A stretch of 64,000 nucleotides of DNA from Ceriagrion tenellum (taxonomy: Eukaryota > Arthropoda > Insecta > Odonata > Coenagrionidae), in contig OY720639.1 of NCBI GenBank assembly GCA_963169105.1, positions 50,821,848 to 50,885,847 of the forward strand, read 5' to 3'. Below, piece after piece: positions 1 to 11,000 of this stretch; the first letter of the stretch is position 1, and each line of letters opens with the position of its first letter. A program made the position numbers and the translations under genes. Under the pieces are notes generated by a model. The model saw only the letters and a program-made list of their open reading frames with translations, had not been told where the DNA came from and searched no databases.

Positions 1-2394
1 GTACCAGCGACCTTCTGGGCAAACGTATTTTTCCATGCTTTCCCCAAAGGTACTGACACGTATCTTACATCCTAAATTACTGTTTTATCATGCCTTGATA
101 AAATTTATATCCTTTGGACTCAAACTTAATTAGTGCAATATGCCGAATAGTACAAACAGTCGCTGTACTGTTTTTGTTTTACAACTTAAGTATTAAGGGG
201 AAAAAAACTTTTTCGCTGGTGTGACAGAAGCCGCACTTGAACGATCTTATTTAATGGGTATTACACCTGAAAAGCATTTTCCCCTTTAGAACTAACCCTG
301 CTCCATCTGCCAAATTGTACACCTTATTTCCCTCTTCATTACTGTAATATCCAGAAACTCAACCCTCATGAAGTTTACTACACCAAGCTGTTTTTGGCGA
401 AAACACCCTCTATTATATAAATGGATATTGTTGTAAGAATATTTCATTCTAACTACAATATCCATTTACATCGCAGATGGGGCAATCTTAACACAATGGG
501 CAATATTTTACTTGTCAAAAATGTATTTTAATGCAGCATCTACCTCCATCTAACCCCTTTAATGCCACCAGCTGACATCGGAATCTTGTAAAGTATGTTG
601 TTTATATTTCTAATACGACAGTGTTCATTTCAACCTTTTTGAAAAATTGTGCCTACGAACAAGCATTGCATTTTTGGTAAAATAGAAAACAAACTGCAGG
701 TTGATAATTATTGTCAAGAATGGTTTTTTTGCTAAGGTGTTGATTTTATTTTTAATATCATTGACATTTCTCGATTGTAAAACTCAAAGAAGGTGGCACT
801 ATGAAGGTTAAACAACCTTCCCCAGAACACCATCCCTTCCTTTGTTCATAGACTTGCTAATTGGATATTTGGTCTTGTGTTAAGGGTCAGTGAAGAGCCT
901 ATGCTTTCTGCAATACTAACTATACTTGTTTCGAGGGCTCTAATTTTGTGGCAAACATTTTTGAGTGGCAAATAGGAGGGTGTACAATATTTTAACTGTC
1001 TATGGGAAGAAACTTGACTGAATTTCTAAATAACTGTTAAGAAACATGTTGTAGCCTCATCATTGACGCATAAGAATATGAGTGAACCCCAAGGGCAAAT
1101 GTAAGTTAAATTATTGAAGGAATACTTCCTCTGCTAAGTATCTTCAAGATATTCATCCCCTATCTGTCCCTTGGGTAAGTTTTTATCTTCTCAATTTAAT
1201 TGGCTTGACAATAATTGTATGGAAAAATTTGGGATATTCCTTAGTTAAGGATATTTTCTCATCTTCTACCTTTTCATTTGAAATAGTATTTAAGTTTGTC
1301 GATCATTAAAATCTAGAGGAAACAAGCCTTTAGTATAATTTAAGTTGTATAATGTGAAAGTACACACACCTTTCTACCCTTTGCATTCATGATTTACGCC
1401 TACTAGAACTCATAGTAATGGAAGAACTTCAAGCCCATAGTTACCCTTGAAAATTGTCCTTCATCCTTTCATTTGAGGCTTACAATTCTTTTTATCCTTT
1501 CATCCAAGTATCTTGGTTAATATTTTCCATCTGCTTCTTCATTGGTCTGTGTACTTCTTCAGTATTCATATGCATACCCTCCAGCATCCATTCACCTTGA
1601 GATAAATTATAACCCATTTTGATCTAATGATGATCCTTAATATGTATGCATAAAACATATGCAACCAATTATATGAGTTCATAATTCTTAACTACTTTGT
1701 AAATGTGCTGATTTGGTTCTTATGTGGAATATATATGCATTCAATGTCTACTTGTAATGGCTCAAATTTTTTCTTTTAGCCTTATAGTGAAGCAGGGTTT
1801 TCAACGATTAAACCTTTGATCAATTTTGAATTACATGACTGCTGAAGAAACAATAAAAAATTAAATTAAAGGATGCGAGGGAAGTCAACATGAACATTAA
1901 AAATTTGTTGATGGTGAAGTGGTGAATTAAATTAATAGCACATTTAAAATATCTTTAACCAATAATTGATTGGAGTTTAACCTTTGATGATCTCATTTTT
2001 GATGATTTGATGATAACATGTTGATTACATCTGTGAACAAAATTGCATTATCTCAATAGTTTGCAACTTTTTTATGCTAGTGTGTGTTAGCAAAATTTAT
2101 AATGCCATTTTACTGCCACACTTTCGATATCATCCAACCCTTGTTCAAGATTAGTCATGGGATTTTAGGACTACAGACTTCGCGAAATAGAGCTATGAGA
2201 ATCACCTTGAAATGTGACAAGTATTCTTATATTGACTTAATGCGAAAACAGCTAAATTGGCTTCACACACAACAACTGTTAAATTTAAGACATCAGTGAT
2301 TTTCTTTTCTGATTGTTTTATGAATTGCTAAGTTTTCTAATTAAGGCTGCTATAATTGTTATCTACTATTTTGTTTTCTTCCTGCTTTTTACAG
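1..2394. other. Non-coding stretch upstream of an unrecognised terminal exon
   Basis: AT-rich sequence with no convincing exon. It presumably contains introns of the plus-strand gene whose last exon begins at 2395. A 71-codon open frame at 2084-2299 has no recognisable domain and no splice context, and I treat it as chance. Confidence 0.4.
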
Positions 2395-2571
2395 GAATGG
2401 GGTGAAGGCAAGTGTCCACATCAGTTTCTAGGAACTTTTAGGCTTGAACATGATATGTCTTGGACACCAGAAGAGAAGCTACAGGGACGTACAGATGAAT
2501 TAATGCTTCTGGATAAAGTTTTTAGTTCTGGCCAAAATGTGGAAATTTCGTATAACCTTGGAAACTTATAA
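2395..2571 (+). CDS. Terminal coding exon of an unrecognised plus-strand gene
   Basis: A pyrimidine-rich tract ending in TTTTTACAG (2386-2394) is followed by 58 codons that read EWGEGKCPHQFLGTFRLEHD at the start and end ...ISYNLGNL with TAA at 2569-2571. The composition (charged, with several W/F/Y residues) and the strong acceptor argue for a real last exon; the open frame continues upstream of the acceptor only through intron-like T-rich sequence. I do not recognise the family. No signal peptide, membrane segment or catalytic motif can be seen in this short C-terminal piece. The rest of the gene must lie upstream, mostly outside the window. It is transcribed towards DNAJC11, so the two genes converge on the Tigger element. 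Confidence 0.5.
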   Translation, partial: EWGEGKCPHQFLGTFRLEHDMSWTPEEKLQGRTDELMLLDKVFSSGQNVEISYNLGNL

Positions 2572-4162
2572 AATGTACATCATAAAATATATTATTCTCT
2601 AATTCACGAAGCGAGTTATGGCTTCCATGCTTATACTGCATGTTAGTGTTTCTAAACACTATATTGTTGTCATTATATGTACAGTGAAATGTCTCTATTC
2701 TTTGATTGTCTTGTAGACATTCAACAAATTAAACTCTAATTTTATAAATTGATCCAAAGGAAAGAAGTGTTTAAAAAAATTATTTGTAACAATATCATTT
2801 ATTTGTCAATTTTTAAAACTTAAGTATTGTGATTAATTCCGTTAGGTACAATGCTAAATCCCACATTCACCATCTCTCCTTGCCGTGCAAATTTAATAGG
2901 CTTCCCTGTACAACAATACATGGTTATAAGTTAGGCATAAACCAATATTAACATAAATATTAACTAAAATTATCCAAAATGACAGCAGCAAGACTAGGGA
3001 TTTCCCATTTCTTTGAAACTCAACCAAGTTCCAAATAAATGCACATACTGGATCAAGGAAAGTTACGGCAAAAATTACCCACCAAGATGTACAACATTTT
3101 TATTTATTTTTCAGCATAATCTAGCAAAGTCTGCTTACAAAATAGGCAGGGAGGAGAGAAAGGGAATCTCTCTCCCAGATAATGGTTTTCTCTGATACCG
3201 ACTTTGGTACTTTCACTCACTACTTGCTAGGTAGGACTGATTGAGACCTTCTATTTCATTCTTCCAATCACACAATCTCAGGTACACACTTTCACACTTA
3301 CTACATTTCCTTACTGTTCTCACTTTTACTGGTAGCATCAAGTCATATTCACTCTATGGGCTGAAAAAAACAGATATAAAAAAGATTAAACAATTTAACT
3401 TATTTGGGATTGGATATGATTGGCATTTGTGGGGCAAAACAAAATTTTCACATCCACATTACCCAAAAATCATGCCAATAGAGAAAAACAATATAGACAT
3501 GAATCCATCAAGAAAACAACACATTCTCAGCCTAGAAGCCATGCTCAACATAGGTTAATACATGTAACAAAAAATTAAATAGAGGGTAGAGCTCTCAATT
3601 TTCCACCCAGGTGATGCTGAAAAGAGGCACAAACATTTCAAAGGTGCAGTCTTCCATCTTCTCCATGGTGAATCATTCAACCTGAGGATGATGCAGTCTT
3701 CCATCTTCTCCATGGTGAATCATTCAACCTGAGGATGATGCAGTCTTCCATCTTCTCCATGGTGAATCATTCAACCTGAGGATGATGCAGTCTACACCTT
3801 TCAAAACATCAGTGCCTCTGACCAATATCACCTGGTAGGAAACCGAAGAGCTCTCCAATCTAAGCATTTGCCGGCCTTAAATCTTGTAATGGAACATATT
3901 TCTTTAGAGTTTTCTTACAGTTCATGCTGATTTTCAAAATCTTAAACCAATATGTTCAAATTTTACTAAAGCTTGACCTACACTTCTAATATGTGCAAAG
4001 TGGTCCTCATCCTGAATGAGCAAAGTGATCTGATTTAAGGACCTATGAATAACAGCAATAAAATATTTGTTAAGATAAGATTCAAATCAATTCCTTAGCC
4101 TCTTTTGACTTAAATCACAATTTCCAGTAGGAATTTTCCCGTATGAATGTTGATTCATTATA
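2572..4162. other. Intergenic sequence before the Tigger insertion
   Basis: It holds the presumed 3' UTR of the preceding exon and a perfect 47-bp tandem array (listed separately). The 105-codon open frame at 3241-3558 has no recognisable domain. I see no gene here. Confidence 0.5.
3645..3793. repeat. 47-bp tandem repeat, about 3.2 identical copies
   Basis: The unit begins TGCAGTCTTCCATCTTCTCC and recurs exactly at 3645, 3692, 3739 and, partially, at 3786. The full copies appear identical to each other, so the array is either young or kept uniform. Confidence 0.95.
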
Positions 4163-4851
4163 CAGTAAAATCTCGTTAATTCGAAATACCACATAATTCG
4201 AAGTTGTGAGCTGTCTCCGGCAAACTGTATAGGGAATTGCATTCTAGATGGTAAGGATAATTCGAAATACCGCTTAACATGTAATTCAAAGTCACATTTC
4301 GCCCCGTGACTCCCGATTTTATCAGTTAATTCGAAGTCGTCCTCGGTGGCGGCGCATTTTACTAGGTTGGAAGCGCTTATTTCAAAGTGATTAACGTTGT
4401 CCCGCCCTTGAAAACCAACCTATACTACATATCTATTTGGAATTAAGCTGTTCTCCCCACATCTCATGAGTAGGTACTTCCGTTTCTCCGCACGGGTCGT
4501 AGACCGTGAGATGGTCTCCTTACCATACCTATATCAGGAATGGAACTTGAGTCATACCCCTTCAGTCTTTTCTTTCACTTTCCCCTGCGTAACACAATAC
4601 CATCGCAGCTGCAACCCTTGGTAATTTAGCCGGCTCATTTTTTCCCCGAATATCAAGTTACAAATGTCAGTTAATTCTAGTCAAGAGAGGAGGCTCCGCT
4701 CCTCTCAGTACTGTTTTTCTCAGTTGAATTGTTTTATTCGCCTAAGAAAATGCTATAGCTTCATTCTCACTAATAGCCCGGCATTTATTCCTCCATTGTA
4801 GGTTTAAATAGCTTTGAGGATTACCCTTATTGAAGAAAGACAGGTGCAGAT

Positions 4852-6440
4852 ATGTCTTCGAAAAGAAAACACAACACACTGACTCTTACAGAGAAGATGA
4901 GTATTCTTCGTGAGGTGGACACTGGGGTGAAAACAAAAATGGAAATCGCAAAGCAATATGGTATTCCGCAATCAACGCTGTCGACTTAAATAAAAATTGC
5001 GATGCAATTGTATCACAAGTGGAAAGGACGATGGTAGGAAGAAAAGAAACCGGGGAGCCAAGCACAAAAATGTAGAGAGTGAGTTGCTGGATTGGTTCTT
5101 CCAATGTAGGGCAAATAATATTCCTCTGTCTGGTCCCTTAGTAAAAGAGAAGGCCGAAATGATCGCTCTTAAATTAGAAGAAGAATTTAAGTGCTCCAAT
5201 TGGTGGCTGCAGAGATTCCAGAAGAGGAATAATATTGTGTCTTTGTGCGTGTCTGGAGAAGGCAGATCAGGGGACGTCGTAGGTGCTGCTGAAAGGTGGC
5301 AAGAAAATGTCAAACACATTTTACAGGACTACGCTCCAAAAGATAATTCTAATATGGATGAGAGTGGAATATTCTATAACATTCTGCTGGATAAGATGCT
5401 CGCCACGAAAGGAGAAAGATGCCGCGGAGGGAAGAAAAGCAAGGAAAGGCTGACTGTCGCACTGTGTTGCAACTCCGATGGCACCGAAAAACTTCAGCCT
5501 ATGGTGAAAGGAAAATACGCCCACCCTAGGTGTTTCAAAGGAATTCAAACCCTTCCTTGCGGTTATCGTGTCAATAAAAATGCTTGGATAACCACGGCTT
5601 TATTTCGTGAGTGGCTTACAAGTTTAGAGAGAAGAATGGCTGGCGAGAATCGAAAAATTCTGCTTTTAATAGATCAGTGCACTGCTCACAGTATTGAAGG
5701 GCTCAATCAAAATAATATTCGAGTCGTTTTCCTTCCTGCTAACACCACTAGCCACATGTAGCCTATTGATCAGGGCATTGTTTATTGCCTCAAGGGATCG
5801 TATAGAAAGAACTTGGTGAGGTACATGATCAGGGAGACCGCAAGTAATATTCCCGTTCAAGACATTAGGAGGTGGAACGTGCTGGATGCGACGAGGAATA
5901 TCTGCGCGTCTTGGAATGAGGTTTCCTCATCTGTTATTGCAAACTGCTTCTGTAAAGCCGGTTTTGGGGAAGAAATGGCTTTAAACATATGTGACTCAAA
6001 TGAAGATTTCGACTGGCCTGAAATTCATGGTGAAATTGAGTGTCCAACTAATTTTCCGGAATATGTCCACTGCGATGACAATGCGATCACCACTTTCGAA
6101 GAATTGAGGGTCCAACTAATTTTCAGGAATACGTCCGCTGCGATGACAATGTGATCACCACTTTCGAAGAATTGTCCCGTTGAAGAGACCACGGTTGCTA
6201 AGTCAAATGAATTTGATGGCGACAGATGCGGGATAGAAGTGATTCGTAGGGAGAAGAGGAGGCCGAAGAGCAGCTGATAAATACGTGAGTGACTCGTAAA
6301 GAGGCATTTTCTGCTATCTCGACAGTGGAAATGGCACTATGATAAAGACTAAATTCCGATGAAAATCTTTCCCAAGCCTTGGGCATTCTGTGTAAACATG
6401 TGCACCAACTCAACGAAAAGATAAGTAAACAAACGACTAT
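4852..6440 (+). pseudogene. Broken Tigger (CENP-B-like) transposase
   Basis: The gene starts at ATG 4852 (MSSKRKHNTLTLTEK), a Psq/CENP-B N-terminal helix-turn-helix. A TAA interrupts it at 4987-4989, and the reading shifts twice before about 5050. It resumes as a second DNA-binding (Tc5/CENPB) domain around 5040-5240 (GAKHKNVESELLDWFFQCRA). The DDE_1 catalytic core follows: NMDESGIFYN (first Asp), LLLIDQCTAH (second Asp) and PIDQGIVYCL (third Asp). A TAG at 5759-5761 replaces the Gln expected just before PIDQG, a single C-to-T change. The C-terminal part carries a 68-69 bp tandem duplication (6038-6174) and more stops. All three catalytic aspartates remain, but the frame is not translatable as one protein. 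Confidence 0.92.
6038..6174 (+). repeat. 68-69 bp tandem duplication inside the transposase
   Basis: Copy 1 (6038-6106) and copy 2 (6107-6174) both run from GTCCAACTAATTTTC to CACTTTCGAAGAATTG with a few differences. The duplication occurred inside the element after or during decay of the transposase. Confidence 0.9.
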
Positions 6441-7844
6441 AGATTCATTTTTTTTCCAAAAAATAACTTTTGTAATGTGTTTTTAGGTAGCTGGTAGCTA
6501 GAATGGTCTTTCAAACATTTATAACCATTTTCATTTCCAATAAAACTTTACCAAAAAATCGTCAATATATTCTTTGGAAATATGAAGAAATTTTTTGCAA
6601 AATCATAAATGCCATTTTTGACAAAACATCGAACTCAATCTATGGGATTCTACTAGAATTTTTCGCTGACTTACAACATATGTATTATCTTACGGACAAG
6701 GTAAAATTTTTCATTCCATTCCTTGGAAATAGACGTGGTGTAGTCCAGAGAGACGACCCTGATCCTTTTTCCTCTAACTTACTTCGCTTTGATCATCAGA
6801 TTCCTGTGTCTTCCCCTGGTCACTGGTGAGCTTTACTTGCCAACTTTATCTGTATTCTTTTTATTATATATTTGCTCTTACCCCGCACTTCTTGTGAATC
6901 ACTAGGTAAGGGAGGGAGAAAGGCCTGCTTATGAGGGGTGAGATTCCGAAACTGCGTCATAATTTTTTCCTGGGTTTCCCCGTGCTCAGGAAGGGAGGGG
7001 AGACCCTAGCTGACCTTCAGTCGATGCTCTACCGTTCTCTCATCCAAAAGGGAAGAATACGTAATGCATTCTCGGAAAGCATGGGCACTTTCTTGACCGA
7101 TTGAGACCCAGTACAGGTCCATGGAGCATCACACCGATGGTAAGGACGGATAAGCTGTACTATTAGGTCGATGCACGGTGCTCCTTTTGCCAAGAACTTG
7201 GATTACGAAGCATGAAACATGGACGCAGAAGATCGCCTCTTCTGTACGTTGAAAAATTATCTCGCCAAATTTACTCAAGCCAACTGTACCCGCGGTTCAA
7301 TTTGTGTGAAGATTGATAGGTGAAAAATTCAGTGAGGCAGGAAATTGTCGTAATGGACGTACGTGGCAGGCGTTTCAATATTTGCGGGCTGACACAACAC
7401 GCAGCACCGTTGTTGGATGTTGGAAACGATTGACAGGTGAATCACCGCATTCAGATTCATGCCCGAAGATCTTTTTTTCGTGCAACCGCGTCGAAAAAAA
7501 GCGTACTACTCCAAATTATCCTAAGTTGGATAACCTCGAGATATTTTATTTTCACGAAACTGAAGAATTGTGGTCATCAACTACTCCAAATAGCGTGTAT
7601 TCTGTACCTGTTGATAAAAAATGTAGTTTAACAATGGTTTTCTGGAAAATTCGGAATATTTGTTTATTTTCGGAAAGTACATTTAATTCGAACCCGAACA
7701 ATTCGAAGTCCAATTTTTTTGGTCCCTTCAATTTCGAATTAACGAGGTTTTACTGTACATAAAACTCTCTGTCACTCCTTGACACAGAGTGATAGCTATA
7801 TTTTCAATTAAAGAGTTAAAGATTCTTATTTTCAGGAGTGAATG

Positions 7845-7864
7845 TCACTCAGCAGCAATGACAG
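7845..7864 (-). other. Candidate last coding exon of DNAJC11 (weak)
   Basis: DNAJC11 exon 10 ends with one spare base before GTAAGT, so another exon is required. On the minus strand a TTAG acceptor at 7865-7868 would add CT GTC ATT GCT GCT GAG TGA, giving ...PKQ-SVIAAE and a stop. The phase fits and the vertebrate protein has a similar short tail starting with Ser after PKQ, but the acceptor lacks a good pyrimidine tract. Other positions are possible. Confidence 0.2.
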
Positions 7865-8052
7865 CTAACATCAGCATACCAGATTCAATTCAGGGCAATC
7901 CCAAACAAACCTGTAGCAGTAAGATTTAATGTTTCAAATTCTCGAAGGACCGAAGATCACACAGGGAAAGTAACTTCCCACTTGCCCTGAAATTCTTATA
8001 TTTTAAAAGATAGAATCTACAAAGCTAGAAGGCCATCAAATACAACACTTAC

Positions 8053-11000
8053 ACTGCTTAGGTATCCGCAAAGGATCATTATCCTGGACTACACATTCAT
8101 GCAAGTGCCCATGAAATAGATACTGAACAGATAGGCTCTTCTCTTCTCCAACACATGGATCATAAAATCCAGGCAACTGACTCTGTAAAGCACACATTTA
8201 AAAATTAGAATATAAGCCAAGGTACTAAGCTTTTGAAAATAAGCTCATTCCCTTACACGTAGCCTACCTTAGTTGCTTCATAGAGTATTAGTTTGGATTC
8301 ACGGACTAGGCACTGCAATGGAACAGTTACATCAATGACTTCCTGCTCCTCTTCAGCCTCACCAGCCTCTTGCTCTTCCGATATGGCTGAAGAGCCTGAA
8401 CTTGGCCGAGCTCCACGCCGAGCTGACCTGTTCCTCCCCCAGGGTGCAGAGGAAAGCAGTACTCCATAGAGAGCACGAACTATCACCAGGCCTTTGCGAG
8501 TCTCTTCTTCTGACCGTATTCTCGAGAATGTAGCTCGCATTAACTCTACTGCAGCTCGTGCTTCACGTTGTTTTTCAAGGATTCTAAAAATCAAAGAAGT
8601 TAGGTAATTTAAGGTAATGTTTTATTCACACTTAAGAATTCAGACAACATCTACTCTTCAGAACTGTTAACAATGGCTTTTGAGGTACTATTCTATTTTT
8701 TTTTAATGTACCACTTCAGAGCTGAAAAGAAGAGTGAAGTCCTGAGTTGATGACGATGTGACAATGCTGCTGAACCACACTTTAGAGTGTGAGGAGCAAT
8801 AAACTCTCCCAACGATACAAGGACCCTTCCTCCCCTCAGCTGGGCAAGGGAAAGACCGACGAAGGAAAACTTTGACCTGTGAAATTAGGAAGCAGCCAAG
8901 ATCCCTCACAGCAATTGCCAGAGGCTGCAGAAAACAAGTCAATTTTAGGTCTCTATCCTCGTGGCTCCTTTAGTTTCATATGATGTTTTATTTTACTTTT
9001 CATTTAGTTAAAATGCATACATTTATAGCTGCTTTGTGTATTCTATATTTATAAATCTGTCTTGAGCATTGGAGAGGTTTCATATATATCATACAAAACA
9101 TGTAAAAACAAGCAGAACTATAGAGAAACTCATGATGCTTCCAAGTTATTGAAATGCTCAAAAGAAAAATATTTCAAATATAATTATTCATATATTCAAT
9201 ATGACACATTTCAACCTCCTTAAGGGACAACATATGATGATAGCCTTTTCTAAACTAAAAAAATAGGTAAGATGTATAATTTGCAGAGGTAGTATTCCCT
9301 CACTAGAATGTGGACTTATACAGGGTGTTTTAGACCAGGCTTCTACATAGTAACTTTTGATTATGAGAGAGATTGGGTGATTTTAGCTGTATGACCTATC
9401 ATTCATCGACTGACTCTAGCTCAACCATAAGCAAAAATGAACCCAAAACCAAACTCACCATCTCAGAAATCCCTTGGTGGATCAAAGTCCTCCTTCACGA
9501 GGAGGTTCACTGTCAGCAAGTGAGTCCTGGAGTAGGGACCTTGCTATGCTCAGAGTTTGTCACTCCCATGCTCAGGAAGGTATGTCTAGGCTATGCGGTA
9601 ACATTGTCATCAACACAGGACTTATATTTTTTACCCCCTTAGTGGTAGGATATTTTGTACAGAATCATATATACTTATTTCCAAATAACTTCAAATGTCA
9701 TGCAAGACTGGCTACAACACTATAGTCGGACTTTTACTGTACTCATTGACTATCCAGCCTCTCTCAAGTCACTTGAAACAAACTCAAATATTCATAATTA
9801 CTATTCAAAAATATCTTTTGCCACCCCAATATTTTTGTCATTGATGCTAATGATTTTTTACAGCAGATATACCTTTCCTCAAAAAACATCAGCTATACAA
9901 AGAATGAAATATCCCAATAATTAATTGCTGACCCCTTTGACAATACCAGAAAAAAAATTGTTCTCAAAGAGTCAAATCCTATTCATAATACATCTCAATC
10001 AAGCCTGTCCTCTCAAGGACAATGAGAGGGCATTTAAGAAAACTTGTCAAAAGTACATTCTCATGATTATAAAATTGTTTAAGGGTGTATTTTCTATCGT
10101 ACAGATTTCATGAGAATTTCAGCATAATATTATGTCTTAAGCACATTTTCTCATATCATGCTTCAACTGCAGCCAGTACTCAAAGTTCAAACCAACTGGC
10201 CCCATGCTACATTGCTAATAATTAACTCACACACAAATGCTTTTCAAGCCACTTAAAACATTTGTCATGAACCTTTTATTTAAGATTAATGATGGGAGAA
10301 TCCATATTTTACAGGTGATTAATTTCATTTAGGTATCAGAACAGTCATCATGATAACCCGAGCCTGAGTCATAGATTACCTAAGTCTTGATCAATACATA
10401 AAAGTAGTGATGTGGTCAGGATTCGATCAAATCTTATGGAGTCCAAGGATCCAAGATTTGATCAAATTCAAATTTGGTTGTGCACTATTTTACCATAACC
10501 CTTCATCGTCTGTCATAATTTAGTTCGAAATCTCACCTCAGAATTTATCATTTCGACATAAAATATGCTTTTCAGCTGTTATTATGTAGTTGTTTATTTC
10601 ATCAAGTTTCGTTTTAAATTCTCTACACAGCACTTGTGTAACGCCACCTTCATAAACTTCTGAGCATTTTGTGTGCTGATGCAAGCACTCTGCAGATCAT
10701 TACGCCAGCTGTTTTTATTATTTCTTCGACAAAGAGACCAAAAATACTTTTTTTGTTTTTGTAAACTAAGTTTTGAACCGCAGAAAAGTATACACGTAAC
10801 AGAGAAAAATTAATAAAACATCACACTTTATTACACGGCAAAATTTTTTCAGATGCATTTTTGTTGTACCATCATGCTGTAGTTAAGTGCAGCTCAGAAA
10901 ATGTTCAATTGTTCAGAAAATGTTCCGAAAATTTTACGGATTGTTTTTTTGGATGGATTGATGAGTATGTAGGTTCTAAAAATGCATTAAATATGGGTTT

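Larger units (their letters stand above)
4163..7755 (+). mobile_element. Tigger/pogo-type DNA transposon, degraded
   Basis: The left end (4163-4187) starts CAGTAAAATCTCGTTAATTC and the right end (7731-7755) is its reverse complement with one mismatch in 25 bases. Both ends are flanked by TA (4161-4162 and 7756-7757), the target duplication used by the Tc1/mariner/pogo superfamily. CAGTA(A/G)AACCTCGTTAATTCG is the classic Tigger terminus. Inside is a broken plus-strand transposase gene (4852 to about 6440). The interior from about 6.5 to 7.7 kb has no clear coding content. The element sits between the unrecognised gene and the 3' end of DNAJC11, and may lie in or next to the DNAJC11 3' UTR. 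Confidence 0.93.

Noticed and set aside
3645..3793. CRISPR-like array
   Set aside because: The 47-bp units are directly adjacent without spacers, and the window is a eukaryotic genome.
7921..8052. Read-through of DNAJC11 exon 10 to a nearby TGA (adding CKCCI)
   Set aside because: The position is a consensus GTAAGT donor and the family continues with a short Ser-led tail, so splicing is more likely.
9321..9380. Mariner-type end (ACAGGGTGTTTTAGACC)
   Set aside because: No matching inverted end or transposase was found nearby; too short to call alone.
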